A DNA stretch of 64,000 bases from assembly GCA_024509875.1 (NCBI GenBank), contig JAMPIV010005830.1:474501-538500 (forward strand), in the 5' to 3' direction. Made by a program: the position numbers and the translations under genes. Shown here piece after piece: positions 1 through 10,122 of this stretch. The DNA comes from Oreohelix idahoensis (Eukaryota > Mollusca > Gastropoda > Stylommatophora > Oreohelicidae). A model generated the notes under the pieces. That model was given only the letters and a program-made list of their open reading frames with translations. It was not told where the DNA came from and ran no database searches. How positions within the stretch are numbered: the stretch's first letter is position 1; each line of letters begins with the position of its first letter.

Positions 1-555
1 ACTAGTTGCCACGGTAAACAGTTTTACACGATTTGGTAAATAACCCAAAACGCTGAAAAATATGAATATCAATTTTCCAGTGTTCTACAACAACCATGCT
101 TTGGGAATTTGTTTTCCGATGGCAACTTAAAATCTCGAACCAGATCAGAGAGTGTTTCAGTACATTTTTCATTCGTTTTATTACTAAAATTAGAATGGCG
201 CTCTGAGCGGCTTGCGGTCCAAATGTGATTATTTTGTGAGCCGCTGACAGTGGCTTGCGGTAGTTAATGTGTTAAGTTGAAGTTCTGTTTGAAATTAATC
301 ATTAAATAAAATAAATACATTTCCCCTAGACCCGTAGCTAAATCATTTGGGATCAGTAGAGGTAGCGGTTAGGGACTCAGAGATCATCATCATCTACTCT
401 GAGAACTTACATAGCTTGACCCCATCTTGATTGTCTATACACCCTTGCTCTTTTCAGAGAAGGGGGTATTACTTATAAGACTAGTCTCTTATCTGGCACT
501 ATCCTGGTATCCGCTGATACACCTATTTGTCCAGGATAGCCTATACATTTAGTAA
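1..555. other. unassigned non-coding stretch
   Basis: No long reading frame, RNA gene or repeat unit that I can name. The sequence has ordinary base composition and leads into the minisatellite that follows. A few short internal echoes are present, such as two 'gcttgcggt' words near 210 and 250, but nothing supports a function. Confidence 0.4.
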
Positions 556-1690
556 CATCAAAACCTCTTATGACACTTACACATTCACAGCTTGTGTAAC
601 ATAAAACATAACAATTAACAACAGCTTACACATTTACAGTTTGTGTAACATAAAAAATAATTAACAACAGCTTACACATTCACAACTTGTGTAACACAAA
701 ACATAATTAACAACAGCTTACATATTCACACTTTGTGTAATGTAAAACATATAACCATTAATGACAGATTACACATTCATAGCTTGTGCAACATATAACA
801 ACTAACAACAGCTTACACATTCACAGCTTGTGTAACATAAAACATAATTAACAACAGCTTACACATTCACAACTTGTGTAACATAAAACATAATTAAAAA
901 CAGCTTACACGTTCACAACTTGTGTAACATAAAACATAATTAACAACAGCTTACACATTCACAGCTTGTGTAACATAATACATAACAATTAACAACAGCT
1001 TACACATTTACACTTTGTGTAACATAAAACATATAACCATTAATAACAGATTAAACATTCACAACTTGTGTAACATAGAATATAATCAGTAATACTAGCT
1101 TACACAATCATAACTTGTGTAATATAAAACCTATAGCTAATGATAACATACAGCTTTTACATTATCAGTTTGTGTAATATATGATAATTAATAATAGTAT
1201 ATACAATCTCAACCTGTGTAACATAAAGCATACACTTATTAACAACAGCTTACACATTCTCATCTTGTGTAACATAAAACATGTAACAGTTAACAATGCT
1301 TCCACATTCACAACTTGTGTAACATATAACAATTAACAACAGCTTACACAATCTCAACTTGTGTAACATGAAACATACACCCATTAACAACAGCTTACAC
1401 AATCTCAACTTGTGTAACATAAAACATGTAACAATTAACAATGCTTACACATTCACAACTTGTGTAACATATAACAATTAACAACAGCTTACACAATATC
1501 AACTTGTGTAACATGAAACATACACCCATTAACAACAGCTTACACAATCTCAATTTGTGTAACATAAAACATGTAACAATTAACAATGCTTACACATTCA
1601 CAACTTGTGTAACATATAACAATTAACAACAGCTTACACAATCTCAACTTGTGTAACATATGATCACTAATAATAGTACACACCTCACTT
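556..1690. repeat. minisatellite of ~48-bp hairpin units
   Basis: About 23 tandem units of roughly 48-49 bp, each built on the words 'acagcttacaca', 'ttcacaacttgtgtaac' and 'ataaaacat'. Every well-kept unit holds an inverted repeat, TTACACA then about 9 nt then TGTGTAA, so each could fold into a 7-bp stem. From about 1250 the units are grouped in a 145-bp higher-order period (three units); equivalent points fall at 1250, 1395 and 1540. The short open frames seen here on the minus strand are by-products of the repeat. Unit divergence increases toward the ends, around 1080-1230 and after 1660. Confidence 0.9.
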
Positions 1691-2009
1691 TGAGTAAAGC
1701 AAATAACAATGCATTCAAAAGAAAATGGTGCCAATGACCAAAAACCACAACTAATGAGACAAGGGAAGGAAAGAACTAAGTATTTAAATTATTTGTAAGA
1801 TTTTGTATTTATAAAACAACAAAAATAAGTGTTGCTTGAAAACTCACTTCACAAGATATAGACTAAAACTGATGATCGTGGTGCTGTTTTGAGCGACTGA
1901 GAGGAAAGAGAGAAGGGTAAACAACAACCAAACAAACATGACACATGGTCAACTTTCCCAAATTTAAGATTAAATTCTATAAAACCAAAAAAATCTTGCA
2001 TGTTGTGAA
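1691..2009. other. unassigned spacer
   Basis: A/T-rich DNA between two tandem arrays. No coding potential, TIR or promoter-like element that I can support. Confidence 0.35.
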
Positions 2010-2128
2010 AACCATCAGATTGTAGTAAACCATCAGATTGTAGTAAACCATCAGATTGTAGTAAACCATCAGATTGTAGTAAACCATCAGATTGTAGTAA
2101 ACCATCAGATTGTAGTAACTCATTAGAT
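2010..2128. repeat. 18-bp tandem array
   Basis: Six or more near-perfect copies of an 18-bp unit, 'accatcagattgtagtaa'. The period is divisible by three, which explains the repetitive peptide predicted on the minus strand. Little divergence between units suggests recent expansion. Confidence 0.92.
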
Positions 2129-2139
2129 GACAGAGGCAT

Positions 2140-2330
2140 TAACATAATCATTTTCCTTTGTGCTCCTTGCAGAGAATGGAGCCATCACTGTAGCTGGTAC
2201 CATTGCAGGAAGCCTGCACCAAGCAGTCGCATGCGCTTGTAGTCACAGTTTCTGTGGCAATTAGTTTTACATGCTGAGATTGCCAGCAACATGCACACCC
2301 TCATATTAGTCAACTTGTACGGCATGTGTA
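2140..2330 (-). repeat. dispersed repeat R1, copy 1
   Basis: This block resembles 2950-3125 in the same orientation and 35430-35665 in the opposite orientation. Shared words include 'gcctgcaccaagcagtc', 'tttctgtggcaattagtttta' (in pieces) and 'gttgccagc'. In the plus-oriented copy the family ends in a (GAT)n run, as expected for a retroposon tail. No tRNA-like A or B box is visible. It sits inside a LINE-B fragment. The family name R1 is mine. Confidence 0.7.
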
Positions 2331-2331
2331 G

Positions 2332-2945
2332 CAATAAAGACACAGTTGGAGGGACAATCATACGGAAATAAGAATACAAAAGGCTAGAGTAGCTTTCATT
2401 CCATTGGGAAATATATGGAGACCAAAAGAAATCAGGCCCTACATAAAAATCAGAAATTTCAATTCAAATGTCCAGTCAGTCCTATTGTAAAGCCTTGAAA
2501 CACAAAGAACAACAGAAACAACATCCAGAAAAGCTACATACTTTCATAAATGGATACATACATAATATAGAAGGATTAAAGTGGTATGACAAGAATACTA
2601 ATGTGAAACTGATGACAAGAACCAGACAAGTGCTAGTGGAACAAGAGATGAGATGAAGACGCTGGAGATGGATAGGACACACATGGAGAAAATCTGTTGA
2701 TAGCATTACAAGGTAGTCCTTGTTCTGGAATCCCCAGGATAAGAGAGGTGGAGGAAGACCAAAGCACACATGGAGAAGAGAACTGGGGCCAGACGTGAAA
2801 GGGACGTAGAAGACATGGAAAAACCTTCAGCTGATGGCACAGGACAGGAAGACTTGACCTTGAACTGATGGCACAGGACAGGAAGACTAAGCACAAGTTT
2901 CTTGAAGGTCTATGCTCTTTGAGAAGTTGAAAGATGAAAAGACTG
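2332..2945 (+). pseudogene. LINE-B fragment: RT thumb and C-terminal region
   Basis: This is a decayed, 5'-truncated piece of a LINE that I call LINE-B. Its frames match the better copy at 55736-56633 on the minus strand. From about 2332 the frames resemble the segment after the RT palm (GGTNSDFKIRIQKA type). From 2468 a 62-residue open frame contains the GLKWYDKNTNVKLMTRTR block. Then come the degenerate arginine-rich RRRWRW-like and GRGRP-like regions, with stops and frameshifts. The family is most like RTE/BovB-type non-LTR elements; this is recalled family knowledge, not a search result. No catalytic domain remains, so the copy is dead. Confidence 0.75.
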
Positions 2946-2949
2946 AAGA

Positions 2950-3125
2950 AAGGAATATCATCATCTTCCTTTACACCCTTACACAGCATGGTGCCACCAC
3001 TGTAGCTGGTTCTGTTGACGCAAGCCTGCACCAAGCAGTCCCAAGCTCTTGCAGCTATGGTTTCTGTGGCAATTAGTTTTACGTGATGAGGTTGCCAGCC
3101 CTATATGCACAACCTCATGTTTGTA
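2950..3125 (-). repeat. dispersed repeat R1, copy 2
   Basis: Second copy of the family seen at 2140-2330. It begins beside an 'atcatcatc' run at 2960-2970, the complement of the (GAT)n tail found at 35660, and so reads as a minus-strand retroposon. Conserved words include 'actgtagctggt', 'gcctgcaccaagcagtc' and 'gtggcaattagttttac'. Confidence 0.7.
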
Positions 3126-5100
3126 GCCTTGTATGACTGTCGTGAGAAATTCTAATCCACATCTATAAATTAAAAAGTAAATGTAAAGCCTAACGAAGTA
3201 ATTCAATAAAGGAAAGAAGAATGGTAAAAGAACAGTGCGGTCACAATAGCGTACGCCTGTATTATAGAACGTCATGCTAGTTAAACAAGAAAACCCCTTT
3301 TTATGCTCCGTCTGCATAATTGTAACGCTTTCACGTTTGCTAGTAAAGCCTACTGCATAAAATACACGCGTTTCTAAAAATAAAACTGGTGCTGTGTTTC
3401 TTAGAAAACCTTGTGATAGACACACTGCGTAATGACCTAGATTAATATTACATTAATGTCATTTTATGCACTACGTAAACGAAAAGACAGACGGGCTTAG
3501 AAGAGAGAGAGAGAGAGATGTACGGAGGAACGCATGCAATACTACCACGTCGTCTCGCGATATAAAATTAATGCCACCCCACGCGAAAGGCATGCAGGCT
3601 TGATTTTTTTTCAAATAAACAGTGACAAAAAACACTATCAATACGAGGTAAGGTTTTAAAAAAACATGTTTAATGCTTATTAGGAAACATGACACAATAC
3701 TGTTTTATGTCTGAAATCCTGACATTAGCCTGACAGTACAGAAGACATCCCATCGTATAGAAGTGAACGGGTGGTAGAAGAAAATACATATTTTGAACGA
3801 AGCCACTTGGCTCCATTAAACTTAGATATTTGGGTGCCTTAGGACTTGCTGACAAAGAATATGTTAGGTGTTAAGCAAATAGTTTAATACTTAACAAATT
3901 ATAGCCAAAATACTATAGTGGTGTTGTCTGAAAACACAGGATCATATTTGCTCATAATGGCGTGTTTGGACACTGCTTTAGAGGAAATGAGGCCACCACG
4001 TTAGATCCGATTTGATTGGCTAGAATAATATGTAAGGCGAAACATGATTAGTCGACTGCTAATACTATTTTTGGTTGTTAATGGAAATGGTAGGAAGGGT
4101 ACTTTTTTTCAAAAGCTTTTGTAAACATGGTCTCATTGGCTAGACCATTTAATATAGTCAATTAGGAGCGTCAGTTCAGTGCCACTTTTTGAAAATAAAC
4201 TTTGTAGAAGCAAGTGCGTTGAGAACCAGCTCATATTTTTCTAGTAAAAGCCTGGAACAGAGGCAGATCGGAATTGTGCCATAACTCATCGCCAGTCAAC
4301 GTACTTGTTTAATATTTCCTTGAATTGTGGTAAGCTAAACATATTTGATATCTTTTTGATGAAAATTGAATGTGAATTGATAATTTATGTCTGTATGTGT
4401 GTGGTTCAGTAACAAACATGAGGCAAAGCCTAGATATTGCTCTACCATGAAAAAAAACTTGTCGGAGAGGAGTATAACTGCATGGGATTGCCAAATAGTA
4501 CTATGACACCTATCTTATTGGATAGAAGGAATTAATGCTGGAATTGCAGAGGCGTTGTAACCATTAGGGAGAGGTATACTGGTGTATATTGTTTCATGAG
4601 AAGCTAGCAGTTGGCCTACCGCGCTGAACTCGGTGTTTGTTATGTATTGTGCTTCAGTGTGGAAATAGATTATAGATTAGTTCTGAAGTAGGAGGTACAA
4701 CCTTCTTGTTTCAGGGACCGTGGTACTGAAGTATTAAAGCAGCACCTGGTCTGAGTTTTGCTGAATCCAGAGGCTGGTAGCATACTCCTTGGTCAAGATA
4801 TCGACCAGTGTTGTTTCTCAAGAAAACGATGAAGCAAGCGAGCAGAGGAGTCAGTTTGCCTGCCACCCACACAGAAGTTAAGATTTCGTTGGCCAGAGCA
4901 GCTCAATCTTGTGTATACCCCCCTCTAAAATTGACTGTACATTAAATCAAGAGGGACAGTTATTTGTTTCAAATAAAAGAAACTGTGAACCTTTCCAATA
5001 TTATTTCCACCAGAAACAAACACATGAAGTCATGATGACAAACAACAACCTAGCTTGAAAAGCCAGTATTACCTCATAGTACTACATCACAATTTACACA
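3126..5100. other. about 2 kb of unassigned non-coding DNA
   Basis: Only scattered short frames, none with a motif that I recognise. There is a short (AG)n run near 3500 and an A/T-rich stretch at 3600-3660. I see no paired inverted ends or target duplication. It may hold decayed repeats or intronic DNA. Confidence 0.35.
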
Positions 5101-5172
5101 CATATTGTAATAATAATATATGTCAATACAAAGACATATTGTAATAATAATATATGTCAATACAAAGATCCT
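5101..5172. repeat. direct repeat, 36 bp x 2
   Basis: Two adjacent near-identical copies of a unit containing 'acatattgtaataataata' and 'tatgtcaatacaaag'. Confidence 0.85.
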
Positions 5173-5339
5173 ATCTATAAATTGTGTACATACAACTTGT
5201 GATTACATTTGATTGTGATTCCTGATTCACTTTGTAGTTGAATCAGGATATCTATTATTGAAAGGAATTAATACATATTTTAAAAGTTACCACTTGACTT
5301 ATTAAGATAGTCTTATAGAGTGTTCTATGTATGTGAGTG

Positions 5340-5645
5340 TCACAGTGTTGTAAAGTATTGTGGATTAAATTAAATTGTTTATCTGTCTGTTGGTTGTTGT
5401 GAACATACACTTCATCACTATCATAACCCTAGACATTCAACGTAGTCATCACAATATTCCAGAATAAGTCTGACTGAGGTCTAAATGTGGTAGCAAAGTA
5501 AGGTCATCTGTAACACACCACACTTATTAGATACAGATACCTTCACAGCTGATCTCAGTCAGTACACTAAGTCCCCTATAAATATTTATAGCATCCCACT
5601 TTACCACAATGACATGCCTGAGGGTGCAGTAGTCCTAATCGTATT
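5340..5645. repeat. dispersed repeat R3, copy 1
   Basis: Resembles 60130-60370 in the same orientation. Both share 'accctagacatt', 'aacgtag', a middle section around 'gtggtagc', and 'cttcacagctga'. The class is unknown: I see no ORF, tail or terminal repeat. Confidence 0.55.
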
Positions 5646-5984
5646 TTGCTTCAGAGACCCCAGGGAACTATACGGGGCACATTAATATCAGCGTCAGGGA
5701 AATTACTCAGTAGTACGATCCCTGAGAAATCAAGAGGCCATAGACTGACAATTGAGAGAGGAACAGGCAGGTTTTTTGTATATACAGATCCCGTTCAGAC
5801 CAGACAGCTCACACTGCACATAGCACAATGCTCTAGAATTTGTTAACCTTGCTCTTCTTTCATCATCACCACCCTTCAGCTCACCACGGAGTACAGACTT
5901 CATCGTCATTGTTCACTCTCAAATAACCACACCCACCTCTCTTATAAAGCTGGAAATCCATCTCAGGCTTCTGTTATCATCATA
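5646..5984. other. unassigned non-coding stretch
   Basis: A 66-residue open frame at 5646-5846 has no recognisable motif and is probably chance. Nothing else is supported. Confidence 0.3.
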
Positions 5985-7490
5985 CAGTTTCTCCCTCAAT
6001 TGGGCTGGATGAAGGCCATCCTACCACCCTGATTCTCTTGTGGAGCCAACAGTTTTGAAGTACGTGTTCTACTGTTTGTTTGTCCTCCTCACACGGACAC
6101 ATATCTGTCTGTTTGTCCTCCCCACATGGACACATATCTGTCTGTTTGTCCTCCCCACATGGACACATATCTGTCTGTTTGTCCTCCTCACATGGACACA
6201 TATCTGTCTGTTTGTCCTCCCCACATGGACACATATCTGTCTGTTTGTCCTCCCCACATGGACACATATCTGTCTGTTTGTCCTCCCCACATGGACACAT
6301 ATCTGTCTGTTTGTCCTCCCCACATGGACACATATCTGTCTGTTTGTCCTCCCCACATGGACACATATCTGTCTGTTTGTCCTCCCCACATGGACACATA
6401 TCTGTCTGTTTGTCCTCCCCACACGGACACATATCAGTCTGTTTGTCCTCCCCACATGGGCACATATCTGTCTGTTTGTCCTCCCCACATGGGCACATAT
6501 CTGTCTGTTTGTCCTCCCCACATAGACACATATCTGTCTGTTTGTCCTCCCCACATATGTCTGTTTGTCCTCCCCACATGGGCACATATCTGTCTGTTTG
6601 TCCTCCCCACATGGGCACATATCTGTCTGTTTGTCCTCCCCACATGGGCACATATCTGTCTGTTTGTCCTCCCCACATGGGCACATATCTGTCTGTTTGT
6701 CCTCCCCACATGGAAACATATGTCTGTTTGTCCTCCCCACATGGACACATATCTGTCTGTTTGTCCTCCCCACATGGACACATATGTTTGTTTGTCCTCC
6801 CCACATGGACACATATCTGTCTGTTTGTCCTCCCCACATGGACACATATCTGTCTGTTTGTCCTCCCCACATGGACACATATCTGTTTGTTTGTCCTCCC
6901 CACATGGACACATATCTGTTTGTTTGTCCTCCCCACATGGACACATATCTGTTTGTTTGTCCTCCCCACATGGACACATATCTGTTTGTTTGTCCTCCCC
7001 ACATGGACACATATCTGTCTGTTTGTCCTCCCCACATGGACACATATCTGTCTGTTTGTCCTCCCCACATGGACACATATCTGTCTGTTTGTCCTCCCCA
7101 CATGGACACATATCTGTCTGTCCGATTTTCAGTTTGTTGAACAGGTGGTATGTGAGTCTGTAATGGCCAGTTCTTAATTTCAAAATTATCACTAGGTCTC
7201 TTTTTGGCAATGTATAGTATGCAGTCTGGGTGTTCCTTATGTGATTTTTCTCTATAGTTACTTCTGATTATTGCTTTTATCTCTTCATAAGTAGCCCCGT
7301 CTTCTGTGTGGGTTCTCCATTCTCCTTCTTTCGCAAACTTGCCTTCTTATTTCTTATTGCAGTGGGCAGGTGTCCACTGTACTTTTAATTGTTTGAATTC
7401 ATAGCTGGTTACCATTAGTACTTCTGCCAGGCTGTCTAAATTCATTGTTTTTATGATTTCTGATGGCTGTGATAAACTAATAGCGAGTCT
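5985..7490 (-). pseudogene. LINE-D 3' region: RNase H end and zinc motif, split by a 33-bp array
   Basis: Read on the minus strand, 7490-7120 translates in broken frames to an RNase H-like end (QWTPAHC), then LRTGHYRLTYHLFNKLKIG, and runs into a C-x-C-x7-H-x4-C type motif. After the tandem array the same motif resumes (VEHVLQNC) at about 6062-6030, followed by a WPSSS tail. The fragment at 15225-15870 has the same order without an array (CTCGLNEQTAEHVLQDC). The locus is therefore a LINE 3' coding end in which part of the zinc-motif codons has been amplified. LINEs with RNase H and such a C-terminal motif belong broadly to the I superfamily; the exact clade is uncertain. Upstream RT is absent, so this is a dead fragment. 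Confidence 0.8.
6070..7119. repeat. 33-bp minisatellite, about 32 units
   Basis: Tandem unit 'catggacacatatctgtctg' followed by 'tttgtcctcccca' (33 bp). Because 33 is divisible by three and the unit lacks stops, long open frames appear on both strands; the minus-strand peptide period is DMCPCGEDKQT. A few shortened units (near 6553 and 6716) switch frame. Variant units cluster ('gggcac' at 6450-6700, 'tgtttgtttg' at 6885-7000), showing block-wise spread of variants. The open frames should not be read as genes on their own. Confidence 0.95.
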
Positions 7491-7499
7491 GTGAGGAGA

Positions 7500-7685
7500 A
7501 CTGTCGTGGCTCTCTTCAACAAACTACTGCCAAGTCTTCCTGTCCCGTGCCATCAACTCAAGATTTTTCCGTTTCTTCCTCCCCCTTCACATGTCTCCAG
7601 CTGTCTTATCTATGAGTTCCTTAGTCTCTCTCTACCTTTCTTACCCCGGGCATTCCAGACCAAGAACTGCCTTGGCTCTTCTATA
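7500..7685 (-). pseudogene. LINE-B C-terminal scrap
   Basis: On the minus strand this matches the 3' coding end of LINE-B at 55745-55930. The shared plus-strand words follow the same order: 'caagtcttcctgtc', 'gccatcaactcaag', 'agtctctctctacc', then 'aagaactgccttgg'. It covers only the arginine-rich C-terminal block and carries stops. Confidence 0.7.
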
Positions 7686-7719
7686 CCACAACAGAAATGA
7701 CATGCAAGAAAGAAAAATG

Positions 7720-7864
7720 AGAAGAGTGGATGAAAGGTCGTAAGAATTAGGTCTGAAAATCCACACAGAAAAGACAAACGTAATAAGAACAAATTTTGCT
7801 AATGATTGTATGTGAAGAAACACCCCCACAAGATGGAGACTTATGTGAAATAAGAGCAAGGAAA
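7720..7864 (+). pseudogene. LINE-B-like RT scrap, 5' of S2 insertion
   Basis: Broken plus-strand frames contain LKIHTEKTNVIRTNF, comparable to LKIHREKTKKIRINA in the RT of the copy at 56190-56633. The homology resumes beyond the S2 retroposon at 8209-8460, so one LINE fragment has been split by S2. Confidence 0.6.
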
Positions 7865-7876
7865 AGATTGGCATTT

Positions 7877-8196
7877 CTTCTTCTTCGTTCTGAAAAGGAT
7901 GTTGATTGTGTTGTGTCTGTTTACAGTGAAGCTGCGATATGTGCACCTTTCGGCCGACATATCCAACTTCAGCACAGCATTTTTGGGACCGGGTTAGCCT
8001 TCCCTCTTCGATCCCTACTCACTCAACCAGACTGCAGTGATGCAGCCTGTTTCCAAGACCACCACTTGGAGGTGTTGAGTAGGGTCTTGGTCAGCTCTGG
8101 TTCGCTGACCCTGACGCAAGCAGTCTAGCTCTGGTTCGCTGACCCTGACGCAAGCAGTCTAGCTATGGGTCGCTAACTGCATTCCTCTTAGGTCCC
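7877..8196 (-). mobile_element. S2 retroposon, copy 1 (about 320 bp)
   Basis: Flanked by a perfect 12-bp direct repeat AGATTGGCATTT at 7865-7876 and 8197-8208, the target-site duplication. The element ends on the minus strand in a (GAA)n-type tail (TTC run at 7877-7888). It shares its whole body with 13576-13881, including 'ttcggccgacat', 'ttcagcacagcat', 'gggaccgggtt' and 'ccaagaccaccac'. A 34-bp internal duplication sits at about 8090-8160. No RT and no clear pol III boxes, so it behaves like a SINE of unknown source. The name S2 is mine. Confidence 0.85.
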
Positions 8197-8208
8197 AGAT
8201 TGGCATTT

Positions 8209-8465
8209 AATAAAAAACACTTTGAAACAGCCTGGCTATAGCATTATAAAGCAGTCCTTTATCTGCAATCTCCAAATTTAAAGACATAGAGAGGACCCAA
8301 AAACACATGGTGGAGAGATAGAAGACAGTTATAAGAAGTATAATAAAGATACAGAAAAAAACAATGGATGGAACAAGACAGGGGTTTATTGTTAACTAAA
8401 TGAAAGCATATGTTTCTAAGGGAACTGAGAAGTTAAGAAGAATTAAGACAGATGGATCAGAAATG
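8209..8465 (+). pseudogene. LINE-B-like C-terminal scrap, 3' of S2 insertion
   Basis: Broken frames resemble the block 'SITRQSLFWNPQGKRGRGRP' of LINE-B: around 8246-8330 the reading is close to KAVLYLQSPNLKT, GPKNTWWRDRR. It ends near 'aagttaagaagaattaag'. It continues the fragment at 7720-7864. Confidence 0.55.
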
Positions 8466-9720
8466 GACTAAATACAAATTTAAGAGTTTTTTGACTAAGC
8501 CACAAATAAAGTAACGTTTAAACAAAAAATAACACATACCGGAGGGTAATCAAAATCTGTTTGGCTGGCTTTGTCCTGAATGTAATCCATTTTGGCTTTA
8601 TTGCTGGCATTCTCCACTGCTACTGGTGGATTTAATGTGCTCATTGCACCTGTTATGGACTGTTAAAACAAGGACAATTTAATCACAAACTTTTAAAACA
8701 ACTAAACGGTTACTGTTACAAACATTCTGCCTCAGCCAAAAATGGAAATCAAAGATGAGTAAGAATAGTAGCTTTATGTCCCATGGTGTAAGTTGAATAA
8801 AAAACAATATTATGAAGATGATAATAAAGACTATAATGTAAAATATGCTTGAGTAGCTGAAAAAAATCTAAATCATATTTAATCAAAATTTGATTAACCT
8901 TGAAATTTACTAACTGTAGGCTACAACTAATCACTAGGCTGAATGTAATTTGCAACCACAGGTATACCTTTTTTGTTTTGTTTTGGGGGGTGTGTGTTTT
9001 TTTTTTTAATCAAACATTGCTTATATATTTTTATTTCTTTCAAAATATATAAGCCTTTGACACAGCTCAGAGGATCTAGTTCTGGCAAACTTCTGAAGAC
9101 TTAAAAAAACATCAAATCCTGAATACATAATAACAGGATGAACCCAGCAAGCTGTATGTAGTACCCCATATGAGTATGCTTCCCGTAATGTATATTACAC
9201 TGCAAGTCTGTGATACAAATTAGGGTGACCAGACATTCATTTTTAAATGGGTTCATCTCATTTTCCCACTGTCCTGATGAATATTAAAGGAGACCACAAA
9301 CTGTCCTGTATTATTTTAGGGAAACTGAATACTTTTACAATGGCTCCATAAAGCAACAAAGAGGTCTTATCCTAAATAGCACTGAGACAGAGATAATGAT
9401 AATCTCAATGAAACATAATTGTTGAGATTGGTTTAGTTTGGTTTTTAAGGACTATCTTCATTGCACACAGATTACTCCATCAGTGTTCCGATCTCCTCCC
9501 TTAGATCACACAAGGAGGATCTCATCACAGTGCACGAACTTTGTAGCACCAGCGAGAATCCCAATGTGTGTATATAGGAATCACACATTCTATATTTTTG
9601 TGGTGAGTAGGTTTCTAATTTTTTAATTTTGCCGTGGGATTTTTAACACATGCAACTTGCATAAAGGACCTATTTTTAGCCCATATCCAAGAAGGCTTGG
9701 CATTCGATCTCATTACCCAG
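8466..9720. other. unassigned non-coding stretch
   Basis: A/T-rich with a T/G-rich run at 8967-9010. The open frames at 8749-8955 and 9438-9626 have no recognisable domains. No target duplications or inverted ends were found. Confidence 0.35.
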
Positions 9721-9726
9721 GAGACC

Positions 9727-9782
9727 GGGGGGGGGGGGGGGGTGGGGGGTGGGGGGGGGGGGTGGGGGGGGTGGGGGGGGGG

Positions 9783-9827
<45 letters not shown>

Positions 9828-9853
9828 GGGGGGGGGGGCGGGGGGGGGGGGGG
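9727..9853. repeat. 127-bp nearly pure G tract
   Basis: An almost uninterrupted run of G on the plus strand with a few T, A and C interruptions. Its translations (poly-Gly and poly-Pro) are meaningless as proteins. It has strong G-quadruplex potential. Homopolymers of this length are error-prone in sequencing, so the exact length is uncertain. Confidence 0.9.
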
Positions 9854-9917
9854 TGATGGGGGGAATGTCATCATTAGGACCACTGGTTCTGAAAAAAATT
9901 TCCCATAAATTATATTC

Positions 9918-9990
9918 CCTCAACTGGGAATCGAACCTGGTACCTCTAGAATTCGAGGTGGATGCCGTACCTCTTAGCTACTCCGATAAT
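9918..9990 (-). repeat. tRNA-derived SINE head or tRNA pseudogene (S3)
   Basis: On the minus strand there is a perfect B box GGTTCGATTCC at 9937-9927 and an A-box-like TAGCTAAGAGG at 9980-9970, about 33 nt apart as in a tRNA. The fold of a functional tRNA is not evident, with no clear acceptor stem, so this is more likely the pol III head of a SINE. The downstream body on the minus strand runs into the G tract, which obscures the 3' end. Confidence 0.65.
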
Positions 9991-10122
9991 TCTTGAGAAC
10001 GCAGCATCAAAGTAAAAAGGACAATGCTTAAACAAGTTCATACATTAAATACCTGGGTGCACTAAAAGCAGCAGATGGGATATGCAACTCAGAAATAAAG
10101 AAAAGAATATCATATATATATA

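Noticed and set aside
1250..1734. Three similar 63-64-residue minus-strand frames
   Set aside because: They recur every 145 bp because the minisatellite does; not genes.
5980..7210. Overlapping long open frames (up to 373 residues) on both strands
   Set aside because: They are translations of a stop-free 33-bp repeat. Only the flanking minus-strand residues have real homology, to a LINE C terminus.
9918..9990. Functional tRNA gene
   Set aside because: The A and B boxes are good but no convincing acceptor or anticodon stems are seen. The same reasoning was applied to 17262-17345 and 17484-17560.
9615..9996. Glycine-rich and proline-rich frames
   Set aside because: They are translations of the G tract.
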